A DNA stretch of 64,000 nt from Enoplolaimus lenunculus (lineage: Eukaryota > Nematoda > Enoplea > Enoplida > Thoracostomopsidae): positions 248,001 to 312,000 of the forward strand of contig JASANG010000289.1 in assembly GCA_030248215.1 (NCBI GenBank), given 5' to 3'. Below, piece by piece: positions 33,650 to 44,961 of this stretch (positions within the stretch are counted from its first letter, which is position 1; each line of letters starts with the position of its first letter). The translations under genes were made by a program, and so were the position numbers. Below the pieces are notes generated by a model that ran no database searches, was not told where the DNA came from, and saw only the letters and a list, made by a program, of their open reading frames with translations.

Positions 33650-34560
33650 CTGAATTGGTTGCAATAGTCCTTTGCGATTTGGACCTTGTCAAAAGCGAGA
33701 ACACGAAACACATACATCGATAGTCTAAAATCTCTTTCATACAGTTTGACCAATAAAGCTTAGCGTCAACTTACGAATACTTTCTTGACACCAACATGAC
33801 CACCGTGTTTGTACTGTGGTACTGTTCAAGCAACGGTAGATGCAAATCTTGTGGGACGACGACTTGCAATTCAGGCAAGTCGATTGTTGCCGGACACGTC
33901 GGTCTTGCGATGTGAAACAAGACCGTCGAATATGTCGTAATGCAGATCGTGTTTCAAGATCCATCATTTTTGATGCGATCGATGGCTTCTGTCATTTCTT
34001 GTGTTTCAAGATACTGAATCCGCTTTTAGTTTATCGTCATGACACTGTGCGTCGACTAATTGTGTTTTATCCCACGGTGATACCGTCGAAAAATGCTCCA
34101 TATAGACCTTCAAGCTTTGTTGTTGTCGTTGTAATTCAGCCAGACCACCACGAATATACGCATGATTACTGCGTTCTAAAGCGTCGATATGCGCGGCAAT
34201 ATATCTATCACGTGCACTAGCAATAGGCAAAACTAATCGCTGAGCTTTGCTTTCGATGTCTTAATGCTTCACCATTAATTTCAGACGGCTTATCTGGCAA
34301 TATTGGCGTTCGCGATAATGCATCAGCGTTAGCATGATTCAGTCCTTTCCTGCAAATGGACGCCTCGGATTCTCGATGTACTGGTAAAAACTTCGATTGT
34401 ATTTTTGAATCACTCCCATTTTTCGTCATCATTTTTATATTGTGTTCGTCGAGTTGTCGATTGAATTGAACCATTGTATGGTTTGATCGACAGTGATTCA
34501 TTCGTAAAAGCGCGAACGAGAATTGGCGGTATCGGTGCCGGATACAAATTTCTTACGCGT
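33650..34560 (-). mobile_element. Ty3/gypsy fragment E, fossil
   Basis: Minus-strand piece covering the end of RNase H with the diagnostic GLNHANADALSRTPI linker (34217-34501), a spacer (34006-34230) and the HHCC start of integrase (33690-33967; LxLLEQYHSTNTVVMLVSRK region). Truncated on both sides and broken two or more times. No LTR seen. Confidence 0.75.
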
Positions 34561-34779
34561 ACCGATGCATTTGCATTGATGTTTGAGACGTTGGCACGTT
34601 GTTGTTAATGATTCGCATTGTCAATTTCTCACTCGTCGTCGTCATCATTTTCGAAACGTGTAGTTTTCACAACGTTGTAATGTAGAGTTGATGTGAGTAC
34701 GTTTCTGACACCTGTATTAGCTGGAGCTATAAAATTAGCTGCAGTTATGTGTGTGTGCATTCATTGAGTATTTTCACAC
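34561..34779. other. No recognisable gene
   Basis: Short non-coding gap before a MITE. Confidence 0.4.
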
Positions 34780-35194
34780 GATGGTTTCCTACAGGAACCA
34801 AATTTTTCCGGAACAGGAACAGAAACAGGAATTGAATTTCTTTACAGGAAGGAACCGGAATTTAAAATAATTTTCATCACCGAATTAGTGTTGGGCTTTT
34901 TAGAAAGCTTACCAAAAATGGTCTTAGCGAATTTTCCGTTATTTCATCATCAAGTTTTGCGAAAACACATCAGAGACAGATTACTAACAAAATTGAAGTA
35001 TATCATTGCAAAAACACTTAGTATATGGAAAGAACAATTTTTCAAAAACAAAGTTTTAAATATTCAAATGATAATGAATAATTTGCCAAAAAACCGCAAA
35101 ATTCTGGTTCCTGCATCTTTGAATGCAGGAACAGGAACATCAATTGAACTTTTGCTGGAATTCTGGCCGGATCAGGAATTCCGGTTGAACCCTG
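34780..35194. mobile_element. hAT-type MITE, CAGGAA motif
   Basis: 415 bp; repeated GGAACAGGAACAGAAACAGG near the left end and the inverted motif at the right end, closing GGAATTCCGGTTGAACCCTG. Flanked by TTTCACAC (34772-34779) and TTTCACAA (35195-35202), 7 of 8 matching. Same subfamily as 45264-45586. Confidence 0.85.
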
Positions 35195-35470
35195 TTTCAC
35201 AATGTGCTAAACGTTGTTTAACGTGTGTGGCCGGAAATTGTATGGCAAAACTACATTGGCACATACGTAAGAGAGCAATATGACAACAATAATGCGGCAC
35301 CGGATATGTACAGATCACAACCTAAAGACGCAACAAAGCTATGGGTCAAGGAATGCCGAGGATGGGCATCAGTGCGACACAGATTGCACGTTGGGGCCCC
35401 ACCCGACAGTAAAGTTGCATGGCCTTATGAGCAATGTTTGTGTTATGTTAATGCGAAATAGTCGAAAAAA

Positions 35471-35550
35471 TTGACTACGGCTGGATTCGATCCAGCAAAA
35501 TTTGATTAACCGGGCCAACGTTCTTACCAACTGAGCTATTGCGGCACTGC
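35471..35550 (-). repeat. tRNA-derived sequence (SINE head or pseudo-tRNA)
   Basis: On the minus strand: A box ATAGCTCAGTTGG and B box GGATCGAATCC with tRNA spacing, preceded by GCAGTGCCGC and TTGAAGCAG. Same family as 15118-15192, opposite orientation. Confidence 0.68.
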
Positions 35551-35699
35551 TTCAACTGCTGTTGCCAGCAATTATATCTGTTGTTTACTAGTATTCTACG
35601 CTGTGTACTACGTAGCTACTATGCAGCGTGTTCTACGTGTTGACTTGTTATGCGTGTGCTATTTATTCGGGTATTTCATCGTACAATACACGACAGGTA

Positions 35700-36080
35700 T
35701 ATATATTTATTTATTTGGTCTCGGTCGGTCTCGTTTTTCTGAGTCTCCACTTTCTTCTCCATAGCGGGGGGGCAGCACTTTTCGAAATTTTCGTTTTCTC
35801 CCGGCGAAAATTTTGCCGCTCCCCGGAAAGGCCCCCCGACGAATTTTCGGGCGCCCCCCAGCAAATTTTTTTGCTGGGGGCCCCCAGGACTTTGCTAGGC
35901 TAAAAATTTTCAATGTTAAAAGGTAAAGACATGGACATCTTTTGAGGCGGACATTCGGCAAGATATGATTTTCTCCAGGAAAACTGCCCCCCAGCAAAAT
36001 CAGCTGCCCCCAGGAAACTCTTGAGGCCCCCCAGGAAACGCCCCCCGGCGGAAATTTTCAAGCTGTGGAGAAGCCAGCTC
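35700..36080. mobile_element. C/G-rich inverted element with CCCCCAG motif
   Basis: Repeated CCCCCCAGCAAA-like motifs; the left half reads GGGGGGGCAGC and the right half GCCCCCCAGGAAACGC in mirrored order. Candidate ends CTTCTCCATAGC (35754) and GCTGTGGAGAAG (36063-36074) are inverted. No target duplication found. Probably another MITE; class uncertain. Confidence 0.55.
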
Positions 36081-37135
36081 TATAGGTTTCTAACCGAGAC
36101 CAAAGAAACCCGTTTTGTTCAGTGTTCACAATAAACGAACTGTCAGTCTTGTATTTATTAAAAAGAAATTTGTGCACTGGAATTTAAGTTGAATTCTAAC
36201 AGATACGTACGTACATCAGAGTAGATGCGCGGAAAACGCGACATTTTGACCCCTCCTCCGCAATTTCTTGACTAATAACCCCTTAACGGGCGGACCAAAG
36301 GAGACGATCTTGGCCTCATTTTACTCCCCCGAACATGACAAAAAATGTGCTAATCCGTTCTAACGTTTCTATTTTAAACAGTTTTAGCGTTGTGCCCTTT
36401 TCTAAATTTTTTTGCAAAATGTTTTTTTCAAACAATTGAATGCGGTTTACGTGGCGTGGCATAACTGCTTAGCCACAGACTCGTTAGCGACGTGAAATAT
36501 CTTAAAATGCGGGGAATTGTGTGGTATATATCATGTAAGCAGCAATAAGTGTTGCCAGTTTTAATCTAATCAAAACAAACCTTTGCTAGGTGCCCTCAAT
36601 CAGCCTTTATACTGCACCACCTTTTCCATCAAGTTATTTCAAAAGTAATTGGTTGTAGCCATATTGATATGCTACCCATAGTTTTAAAGCGCTGAGTATA
36701 TATATAACACACGATCAGGCCGTCGTATAAAACAGTTGTCTAAATTTGGAACGCAGTTTGACCCCCCACGGAAAGTATAATTGTCACTTTAAAACTTTGT
36801 ACGTGTAAGCGGTATGAGTTGTTGACAACAAAACCAACATAAACAGGGATTTTATTAAGCTGGTTAACATAGCCCGCTGCAGCTGGGAATATTGCTGAGT
36901 ATGTTCCCCCCGGAAACATTTTTGATCACAACCCCCCTAAAATTTAATTTTAATGTTTTTTAGTCTTAAACAAGCCAAAAATTTTCGCAGTTTTCGAACG
37001 TTAACCAATCAGTCTAAGTTATTTTTGTTACGTACTTGTTGCAAATGCCAATGTTTTTTTAATTGCGACTTTCCGGTGGGGATCAAATCAAACAGTTTTC
37101 TAGACCAGACACCAGATATGCACCCAGAAATAAAC
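36081..37135. other. No recognisable gene
   Basis: Non-coding. Short C-rich patches (TTTGACCCCTCCTCCGC near 36247; TTTGACCCCCCACGG near 36758; GTTCCCCCCGGAAAC near 36902) may be decayed MITE ends. Confidence 0.4.
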
Positions 37136-37258
37136 TGATAGCATTCCAACTGACTGTTATATGTGCAAAAAGTATCGGTAATGAATCGGCAATTTTTTGC
37201 AGTGCCGATGCCGATACTCACGAAAATTGCCGATTATTACCGATTAATCGGCACATCC
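37136..37258. mobile_element. hAT-like MITE end, ATCGGC motif
   Basis: Inverted relative to 28195; ends GATTAATCGGCACATCCCTA. About 80% match to the left 170 bp of that copy. The other end is missing or unrecognisable. Confidence 0.7.
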
Positions 37259-37423
37259 CTAGCTGTAAATATATGAGAACGTTTTTAAAACTTTCATAGC
37301 AAATTCTAAGTAAGAATTTTTAACAAATATACACCTTTCTATGCCGTTTTCAGGGCTTAACTTTCACCGTTAAGTGTTATGCTAGTAGCTTATCATCTGT
37401 CAAAACTGATTAAACCTTAAAAA

Positions 37424-37806
37424 CAGGGTGCAAAGCGGAACTGGATTATACCGAAATCAGAATCGGAACTACAAAAGTTGTGACTATACGGATAATTTGT
37501 ATTAACAAGTATAATATTGATTTAGGGTGTCTGTTGGCTGGCTGGCAACAATTTTCAAAAACGTCGCATGAACAGATTAGCAATCTTTTTTGGCTCTGTA
37601 AAGGGAAACTACAATCAATTATTTATAAGTTAACTTACCGAAAACAAATTTACAGATAAATATGCTGAACTTTAAACAACATATCACAACAAGTTAGGTA
37701 TAAAATTAAAATGTGGAAATTCCGATTCCGATTGATTGCGCAATCAAAATCGGAACTCGTTTTGAATTGGAATTCTAATCGGAATCGGAGTTTCGATTGC
37801 ACCCTG
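37424..37806. mobile_element. hAT-type MITE, ATCGGA motif
   Basis: 383 bp; ends CAGGGTGCAAAGCGG and CGATTGCACCCTG; subterminal hexamers ATCGGA at left and TCCGAT/ATCGGA at right. Flanks CTTAAAAA (37416-37423) and CTTGAAAA (37807-37814) match 7 of 8. Confidence 0.88.
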
Positions 37807-37854
37807 CTTGAAAATAAAAGGGGCATTAAGTTGGACCGGTTTTTATGTGATGAG

Positions 37855-37985
37855 CTAATGTAGGGAACGGGGCGTAACAGTAGAATAAGCATATTCCTAA
37901 ACCTATGCCTATGGTTAAGTATAAGAATGACCTTATATCTAAGACTAAGCCGAAACAAAGCATATCTAAAGCTTAAACTTAGTCG
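37855..37985. repeat. Decayed GGGGCGTAACAG-type MITE piece
   Basis: Shares GGGGCGTAACAGTA and ATATTCCTAA then a TAAG-rich centre with the left part of the element at 48182-48395. No ends seen. Confidence 0.5.
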
Positions 37986-38290
37986 ATGGCAGTCTTCCAG
38001 AAATTCATTTCGCTCCTTTTTTACATGGGCCTGTCATGCTAAGAAACTAGGACTAACTGCGACAAATTTTTATAGTTCACAATATGAACTTTTTAAGACG
38101 ACTAGTTTCGGCCTTTCTGTTGATGAATATTGAAAATTTGCATCCATCTAAGCTGAACAATGTAAGAAGCTGAGGCGGCCCTGTCATCGGCATTCGTTCA
38201 GCCAGTTAGCAGCTCTGCCACGGTAATTCAGTCCAACAGCACCTTGGTACGCACTGCGCCGAGAGTAGGACTGCAGATATCGTCGTCTGT

Positions 38291-38354
38291 AAATCGCAAT
38301 CGGAACTCGTTTTGAATCGGAATTCTAATCGGAATCGGAATTCTGATTGCACCA
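38291..38354. mobile_element. Fragment of ATCGGA-type hAT MITE
   Basis: Contains TCGGAACTCGTTTTGAATCG and ends GATTGCACC, nearly identical to the right end of the copy at 37424-37806. Truncated. Confidence 0.8.
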
Positions 38355-38441
38355 CGGTTGACAGACCACAGAAAAAATTTGTTTAAAACCCATCCTGATA
38401 TTGTGATATATACTTGAGAAAAATGCTGATTTTGCCTCACA

Positions 38442-38470
38442 ACATATGATATATATATATTTATATATAA
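38442..38470. repeat. AT microsatellite
   Basis: Run of AT/TA dinucleotides interrupted by TTT (ATATATATATATTTATATAT). Confidence 0.8.
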
Positions 38471-38682
38471 ACCAGTCCCAGTGGGACTCCATGTATTGAG
38501 CGAAAGTCGAACACACGTAAGCAGTTAAGCTAATATGCAAATTAGTTATTAGCTAACTATTCATTTATAGGACTTGAAAGTTTGTAAACTATTTATTCAG
38601 ATTCCTCGCACTCAAAAACCATAATAATTTGAGAAATAATTTAAAAAGCCAAAACCCTTACGTACTTAGGCTTATCATTTCT
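38471..38682. mobile_element. Fragment of the foldback family seen in the epsin intron
   Basis: Matches one arm of the 40376-42205 element, including the ATTGAGCGAAAGTCGAACAC end and the GCTAATATGCAAATTAG and GTAAACTATTTATTCAGATT internal units. One arm only; truncated. Confidence 0.75.
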
Positions 38683-39035
38683 TGTAAATACACTTACAAA
38701 ATACGTATATATAATTCGTGTTTTCCGCACATCTCTTCAATTTATTATGATGGAACAACACAGTGGTAGGCAAAAACATTCATAACTTCTGTTAGAAAAA
38801 ATTTTATTTTTATTTTTATTAGCGGTCCAAAATTGTCCGAGACCGAGACCCAGAAATCTCTGTAGTTGGGTCTCGGATTTGAACCGAGACCGCACATTCC
38901 TGCTAATCTTAACTGTTCTTGACTTTTGCGTTTATGAACAGCGACTTTTTGTGTTTTTCTTGCTTTACCATGTTTTAGGTGAAAAGCAGCTGAGCTCCCG
39001 TTTGTAAATACACTTACAAAATACGTATATATAAT
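38683..39035 (+). repeat. 33-bp perfect direct repeats upstream of epsin
   Basis: 38683-38715 and 39003-39035 are identical (TGTAAATACACTTACAAAAT then ACGTATATATAAT), 320 bp apart. The interval holds a CGAGAC-motif MITE fragment. Could be the ends of a small inserted or duplicated block, or paired upstream elements of the epsin gene, which starts 136 bp downstream. Confidence 0.85.
38838..38905. mobile_element. CGAGAC-motif MITE fragment
   Basis: TCCGAGACCGAGACCC at left and GGGTCTCGGATTTGAACCG then AGACCGCACATTC at right: mirrored hexamers as in the left end at 53575-53683. Ends not resolved. Confidence 0.55.
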
Positions 39036-39170
39036 AATAAAGCACGTCTGTATATAGGCTATATAGCTATTGGAAGATCTGATTCAACACGTATATCAGC
39101 TTTTGTATATGTAAAGTGATTGCATCCGTGCACGCCCGCGATTCTTGTATATAATTAAAGCGTCAAAAAC

Positions 39171-42100
39171 ATGTCAATCGTAGGTAACATTCCGTCACTG
39201 CGGCGAAGAATGAAAGATGTTGCGTATAATTACACAGACGCGCAGGTAAAGGTCCGTGAAGCTACTTCAAACGATCCTTGGGGTCCATCGTCAACGGTTA
39301 TGTCAGAAATTGCCGATATGACGTATAATACGATGGCATTTACGGAAATTATGCAGATGATTTGGAAGCGACTCAATGATCATGGTAAAAACTGGCGCCA
39401 CGTTTACAAGGCACTGGTTTTGTTAGACTATCTGGTGAAAACCGGTTCCGAAAAAGTTGCGCAACAATGTAAAGAAAATATTTACGCCATCGGTACATTG
39501 AAGGTGAGTTTGTTGCGTCATTGAAATTGCCTCTATGTTTATTTAGCATTGGAATAAAGTACTCTATTTGTGTGTTGAAAGCAGCTTTTAATTGATAAGT
39601 TTTCATTATGCAGGATTTCCAATATGTAGAAGACAACAAAGACCAGGGTATGAACGTGCGGGAAAAAGCCAAACAATTAGTTGCTCTGCTTAAAGATGAA
39701 GAACGACTACGAAATGAGAGAGCTCGTGCGCTAATGGCCAAGAAACGATTCGCACAGAATGGAATGGCTATTTCTTCAGATTCTAGCGTAAGCAATCACT
39801 GAATTCATAATTTTCTGGTATATTGCTCCTCTTTGAGGAAACTAGGAATTGATCGTAAACTCATTTATTAACTTTCAATCAATTTAAGATAAGAACCATG
39901 AATTAACGTGTATTTCAGAAGCCCTCTTGCAAACGCATTATACGTAATCAGTTTTTATGTCTGGGTGGTGCGTCGTTATTTCATTTTATTTAGTCAATAG
40001 TGAATCTTTTGCACACTTTTTATCTATTTTGCATGATGTGTGCGAATTGCAGTTATGTGTTTAATATGTATTTCAGAGTCGCCCAAGTGGTAGTGGTCAT
40101 CGCGGGGATGCTTATCCAGCTCGAAGTAATTTTAATTCTGTTTGCCCTTGCGAGACAAGAATATGCTGTGTTTATTTAAATTAACTTTTCATTTTTAGAA
40201 AAGCTTCTTTTTAAAATACCGTTCTGGACGAAAACTGTTTTTTCTGTAAAATTTTATGAATATTTGCCAGTATTTTAATCTTTTTCTCAGTTCCTTACCA
40301 AGGAGCTTTTGTCTCTTGTAAGCTAATCCCGTTTTGCACCGCCTTTGGTCATGTTTTCTTGTACACATGTATTTTTGAGCGAAGCGAAACACCGAGCGAA
40401 GCTCGGAGTTTCACGAAGCGTTTTATGTTTTGTACTTGGGGGTCGAAAGGGAATGTCCGTCTGTCCGTCCGAAATGAATCTCAGGAACGGCTGAACCGAA
40501 TTTGATAATTTTTTTGTTTGAAAGCCAATTATCCTGAGGTGTTAACCTCGCATTGGGGTTTTAAAATTTAAAGCCGTTTATTAGCTACATACTAATTTGC
40601 ATAATTAATTAAGCCTAAATTAGGACTTTCTACAATATTTCGCTAATTATTACAGTTGAAAGCAATCTAATTTTAGCATTACGTAAAGGGTTTTTGGGTG
40701 CGAGAAATCTGCCTAGACAATTTGCATATTAGCTTAATGGACAAGACAAAACTAGGACTTTAGGACTTTTTTAATTTATTTCAATAATTATTAGGGTTTA
40801 CAGAAGGTTTTTGGGTGCGAGGAATCTGAATAAATTGTTTACAAACCTCCGAAACCGATAATCGAATAGTTAGCTAACAGCTAATTTGCATTTTAGGTTA
40901 ATTGACAAGACAAAATTAGGACTTTTTAAATTATTTCAATAATTATTACGGTTTACTGAAGGTTTTTGGTGCGAGCAATCTGAATAAATTGTTTACAAAC
41001 GTCTAAAACCGATAATTGAGTCGTTAGCTAATAGATAATTTGCATATAAGCATAATTGATAAGCCTAAATTAGGCGTTTTTATAATGTTTCAAGCTAATA
41101 ACTAATTTGCATATTACCTTAATTGCTTACGTGCGTTCGAGCTTCGCTCAATAAATGTAGTCCCACTACGACTGGTAATTATGTACTTATTGGGATTTGC
41201 TGGGCCGCGGCTGAGTAGGGGCATCAACCGGGGGGCCCGGTTCGTAACCGAGGTAAAATTTCTGAGTTGGGGTGCAGAATATTCAAAAAAGCATCAGTTG
41301 TACTAGCCAGTGTTTAGTTGAGCCTGCTATATAATAAGCACATAGCCAAAACAACCATATGAACCAGTCGTAGATGAACTACATTGTGTTGAGCAAAGCT
41401 CGGACATACTTACTTTTTAATCAGTCTTGTTAAGCATTCCAAACTTATGAAGCACAAACGGATAGTTTGATCCAATTACTTTCCAATAAATCAAATATGC
41501 AAATTAGTTATTATTTCAGTATTGATTGACCTTTTTTGGAGGTTTATAAACAATTTAGTCAACTTTCTCGGACCCAAAACCCCTTAGTATTGAATTTGAT
41601 TGCTTGTAACCCCAATAAGTGAAATAATTTAAAAAGTCCTAATTTAGGCTTAAGTAATTAAACTAACGTAAATTAGGTGTTAGCTAAGTATTCAATTATC
41701 GGTTTATAGTTTCCTAAACAATTTATTCAGATTTCTTGAACCCAAAAACCCTTTAGGACTGAATTTGAATGCTTGTATCCCTAATAATTGTGAAATAATT
41801 TAAAAAGTCCTAATTTAAGCTTAACTAATTAAACCAACGTAAATTATGTATTAGCTAAGTATTCAATTATCGGTTTTGGACGTTTATAAACAATTTATTC
41901 AGTTTTCTAGTTCCCTAAAACCCTTTAGTACTGAAATTAGATTGCTAGCAACCCTAATAATAAGTTAAATACAGTAAAAAATTTTAATTTAGACTTAACA
42001 TTTATAAAAATTTAGCCTGTAGCTAAAAATGACTCCAATGCGAGGTTAACACACCAGGATAATCTTTCAAACAAAAATGTTGGTCAAAATCGGTTCAGCG

Positions 42101-44818
42101 GTTCCTCAGATTCTTTTCGGACGGACGGACGGAAATCCACATTTCGACCCCCGAGTACAAACATAAAACGCTTCGCGAAACTTGGAGTTTCACTTCGCCG
42201 AATAATAAACACAGATCAAATATATGATCGAGACGAGAGGTTGTTTAATTCATAGTGATGATGTTTTTCGCAAATATGTAAGGGACATAAAATTAACCGG
42301 GAGGGGGGCTGAACCGGGGAAAAATTATAATTGGGGGTGGTTTTTAGTAAGTGGGGGCATCAACACCCCCCTCGGTAGCGAAACCCCTGTACATGCTATT
42401 CACTTGTAGCGGCATCACAATCGTCCGAGCTTGACGACGCGCGGCCTCGATCGGCGAACGAAGAAGAACTGCATTTGCAAATTGCACTTGCAATGAGTCG
42501 CGAAGAAGCCGAGAAAGAAGAAGAATTGAAGAAAGGAGATGAAGCTCGGTTGCAAATGGCCGTCGCTGAAAGCAAACACGACTCGTCTGAGACAGTCACA
42601 GGCGTTGGAAATGCATCGTCACAATTTGATTCGGTAAGAAAATAGCATTGTCAAGAAACTTGGTGTGATCACTTAATTTTCCCAGCTAATCATCTAGAGA
42701 TCTGCTGTACGCTTCAAGAACGCCAGGCCGCCGAGCCCATGGCAATAAAGGCAGTACATGGTTTAGAATGCCGATCAGTTATACGTCCGTATTGTTAGCA
42801 CTAGCAGTGATATACAAGTTGATTCGCATGGCTCAGAAAGAACACAATCATTAAATAATGAAATCTTGATAGAAATTTATGTTCGGCTAAGTTTATTTTT
42901 TCCAGACGTCAGCTGCGAGTTCGGCATTGCACGACTTGTTGTCGTTGAATCCAAGTGATATTCAGGGCGCCACTGGCGGTGGTGGCAATATTGGAATCCC
43001 CGAAGCGGCGAATAATGATCCTTGGGCAGTTAGCGCTGGCGGTGGAACAGGAATCACTTCTTCTACTCATGCTGTAGCAACTGTACAAAGCATCGATGGA
43101 ACTTGGGCAACACCGGTTTTACCGGCGCCTCCACCAGCTCAAGGCAAACCTGTGCCCGGTCCGTTACAGGCGAATGCTAACGATCCGTGGGCTCCAGTTT
43201 CGGTGGGCGAAAATCGAACGAAAATTGAAAACGGAAATGCAGGTGATTGGGCTTACTGGTATAAAAAGGTATTAAATGACATAGGTAGCACTTTTTGAGT
43301 CCAATTCTTGAAAGTCGGCTGATAGTTTTCGTTTAGTCTCAAGCAGAGTTCCAGCTGGAGGGTGGCAAAGAAAGTTCGAATTCAGAAAAAATTTGTGGTT
43401 CGGATGCAACATCTGATACTTGATCCCTGAATTGACTCATCTGTAGACGTCAATATGATTTATAATGTAAATGGTGAGTTTGATTGGTTATTTTTAGACT
43501 TTTCGTCTCCTCAAAACGATCCGTGGTCGCCAGTTGGTCAGACACAACTCGATACTGTTGAAAGCGATCCGTTTGTATCCGGTATGCCATGTCTTCGTGT
43601 AAACAACCAAATAGTTGGTTCCAGATGCTAATAGTTTGACGACTATGCCAGTTTATATGCTACGTAGGTGTAATTCGAAAATCAGACATTATTGCCACAT
43701 TTTTTAATATGTTTTGGGAACTTTTCACGATTGCCGAATTGACGTTTGAGCATTTTCTTTTATTGTCTGTTTAGTGTTATTTCGACCAACTTTTCGGTGA
43801 AATCTTTCTGGATTTGATCGTGTTAACCTTGTTTTTATGCAATTTTTCCTATGTTTTTAAAAAAATCAAACTATAAATATTGTTTTAGCAAATGCCGGGT
43901 CAACAGGAGCAACGGCAAACAACGATCCGTGGAATTTTGACGGGCTCGCGAACGAGCTTCCTGGGTCTGGCGGCGGCGGTCAAAGAGGAGGTAGTGATTT
44001 TTCGCCGCGATTATTGACAAATGGCGATGCAACCTCAATGAATACTCTTGCAACCGGCATTGACGGCATGGCTACAAAGGCGGCTACCATGCGAGCTCAA
44101 CGAGCAAACATGAAAACACCAGAAGCATTTTTGGGCGAAAACTCGGCGCTTGTCAATTTGGACAATTTAATGGGCGCAGTTGCACCGATTATTTCGGCTG
44201 CAAAAGGTATATAGTATTTTGTGCTGGAAACTTTTGGGTCAGATATTTCACCCACCGCCTGCCCGTTTAAGATGTCTTGCACATTGGCCAAAATTGTGGC
44301 TGCATTTAAACTTCACTATCTATTCGCCGTGGTTCGCTTGTTGTGAGTGGGCAGCACATTAAAGTTTTTGTTTATGATTATTGTTATAACGACGACCGAT
44401 ATCGATTTGAGTCACAAATTGGTAAATACAATTTAAGCCAACATATTGCTTCATTTTGTTTGAAGGTCAACCTTCGTGTGCGGCTGCAGCATCGAACAAT
44501 CCATTCACAGTTGGCGCATCCGGCCCGGCTGTGTTGAATCCAACCGCAACATCAACGGTAGTAAATAATCCATTTGCGGCAGCACAAAGGCCTTCCCCGA
44601 CACTGAATGAAATGCGAAGTGGCGGTGTTCAGTGGAATCAAACCGCTACTATAACTGGTTCTGCATCTGCTGGTGGGACTGGAGTTTTACCTACAACGCC
44701 GTATTCACCAGGAGGCAGTGGGGCAGGATGGACGCTTCCGGCACCGCTTGAACCGCAAAATTCAAATGCGAACAGCCAACAGCAGCAACAACCACCATCA
44801 ACCAATCCATTTTTGTGA
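39171..44818 (+). CDS. EPN: Epsin, endocytic clathrin adaptor
   Basis: Eight coding exons with GT-AG introns and consistent phase: 39171-39503, 39614-39787, 40077-40125, 42410-42633, 42906-43242, 43498-43581, 43889-44206, 44466-44818; 1,872 nt, 623 aa plus stop, within the usual epsin length. Residues 1 to about 140 are an ENTH domain (NYTDAQVKVREATSNDPWG; MIWKRLNDHGKNWRHVYKAL; KDQGMNVREKAKQLVALL), which binds PI(4,5)P2 and bends membrane. Two ubiquitin-interacting motifs at about 203-218 (EEELHLQIALAMSREE) and 229-241. Four DPW motifs (for AP-2) in exons 5-7, a clathrin box LVNLD at 488-492, and three NPF motifs (for EH-domain proteins) at 518-520, 541-543 and 620-622. Acts at the plasma membrane to collect ubiquitinated cargo. 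Exon 3 is only 49 nt but is needed for phase. Intron 3 (2.3 kb) is swollen by a palindromic element. Looks intact. Confidence 0.96.
40376..42205. mobile_element. Large foldback (near-palindromic) element in epsin intron 3
   Basis: Arms about 40376-41190 and 41355-42205 are inverted copies: the outer ends share GAAACnCC...GAAGCGTTTTATG and GGGGGTCGAAA, then the GTCCGTCCGTCC run, CTGAACCGA, TTATCCTG and GTTAACCTCGCATTGG in order. Inner ends carry GAGCTTCGCTCAAT/GTTGAGCAAAGCTCGG. Each arm holds direct repeats of roughly 130-180 bp (units with AAACCGATAATTGA and AATTAGGACTTTTTAAAT). The 165-bp centre has a C/G-rich patch (GGGGGGCCCGG). No reading frame of note, so non-autonomous; superfamily unassigned. 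Purely intronic and on neither splice site. Confidence 0.85.
42280..42395. repeat. G-rich MITE-like piece in epsin intron 3
   Basis: AACCGGGAGGGGGGCTGAACC, then GTGGGGGCATCAACACCCCC; the phrase GGGGCATCAAC also occurs in the centre of the foldback (about 41219). It ends about 15 bp before the exon 4 acceptor. Confidence 0.45.
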
Positions 44819-44838
44819 GCAAAGAAGAAATGTCTTAA

Positions 44839-44961
44839 GACCCATTCACACGTGCTAGTTTTGTAGCGAGAACTTGGTGCTGCATGTTCTGCAGTGAGTT
44901 TTCAACGAAAAATTGCAACTGCAAGTTCTTGTTGTAGAAAATTGTACGTGTGAATTGGGTT
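44839..44961. mobile_element. Short TIR element in the epsin 3' UTR
   Basis: About 120 bp with inverted ends ACCCATTCACACGTGC and GTACGTGTGAATTGGGT, and an internal AACTTGGTG...CAAGTTCTTG inverted pair. Begins about 20 bp after the epsin stop codon, so probably within its 3' UTR. Ends sit next to TTAA/TTA, possibly the target site. Confidence 0.75.

Noticed and set aside
38160-38230. tRNA-like segment near CAGCCAGTTAGCAGCTCTGCC
   Set aside because: No B box or acceptor stem could be paired.
42224-42409. Alternative earlier start of epsin exon 4
   Set aside because: It would bring MITE-like sequence into the protein and break phase with exon 3; the AG at 42408-42409 gives a consistent frame.
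43243-43268. Longer epsin exon 5 ending at 43268
   Set aside because: Leaves phase 0, incompatible with exon 6, whereas a donor at 43243 gives the phase needed for the DPW-containing exon 6.
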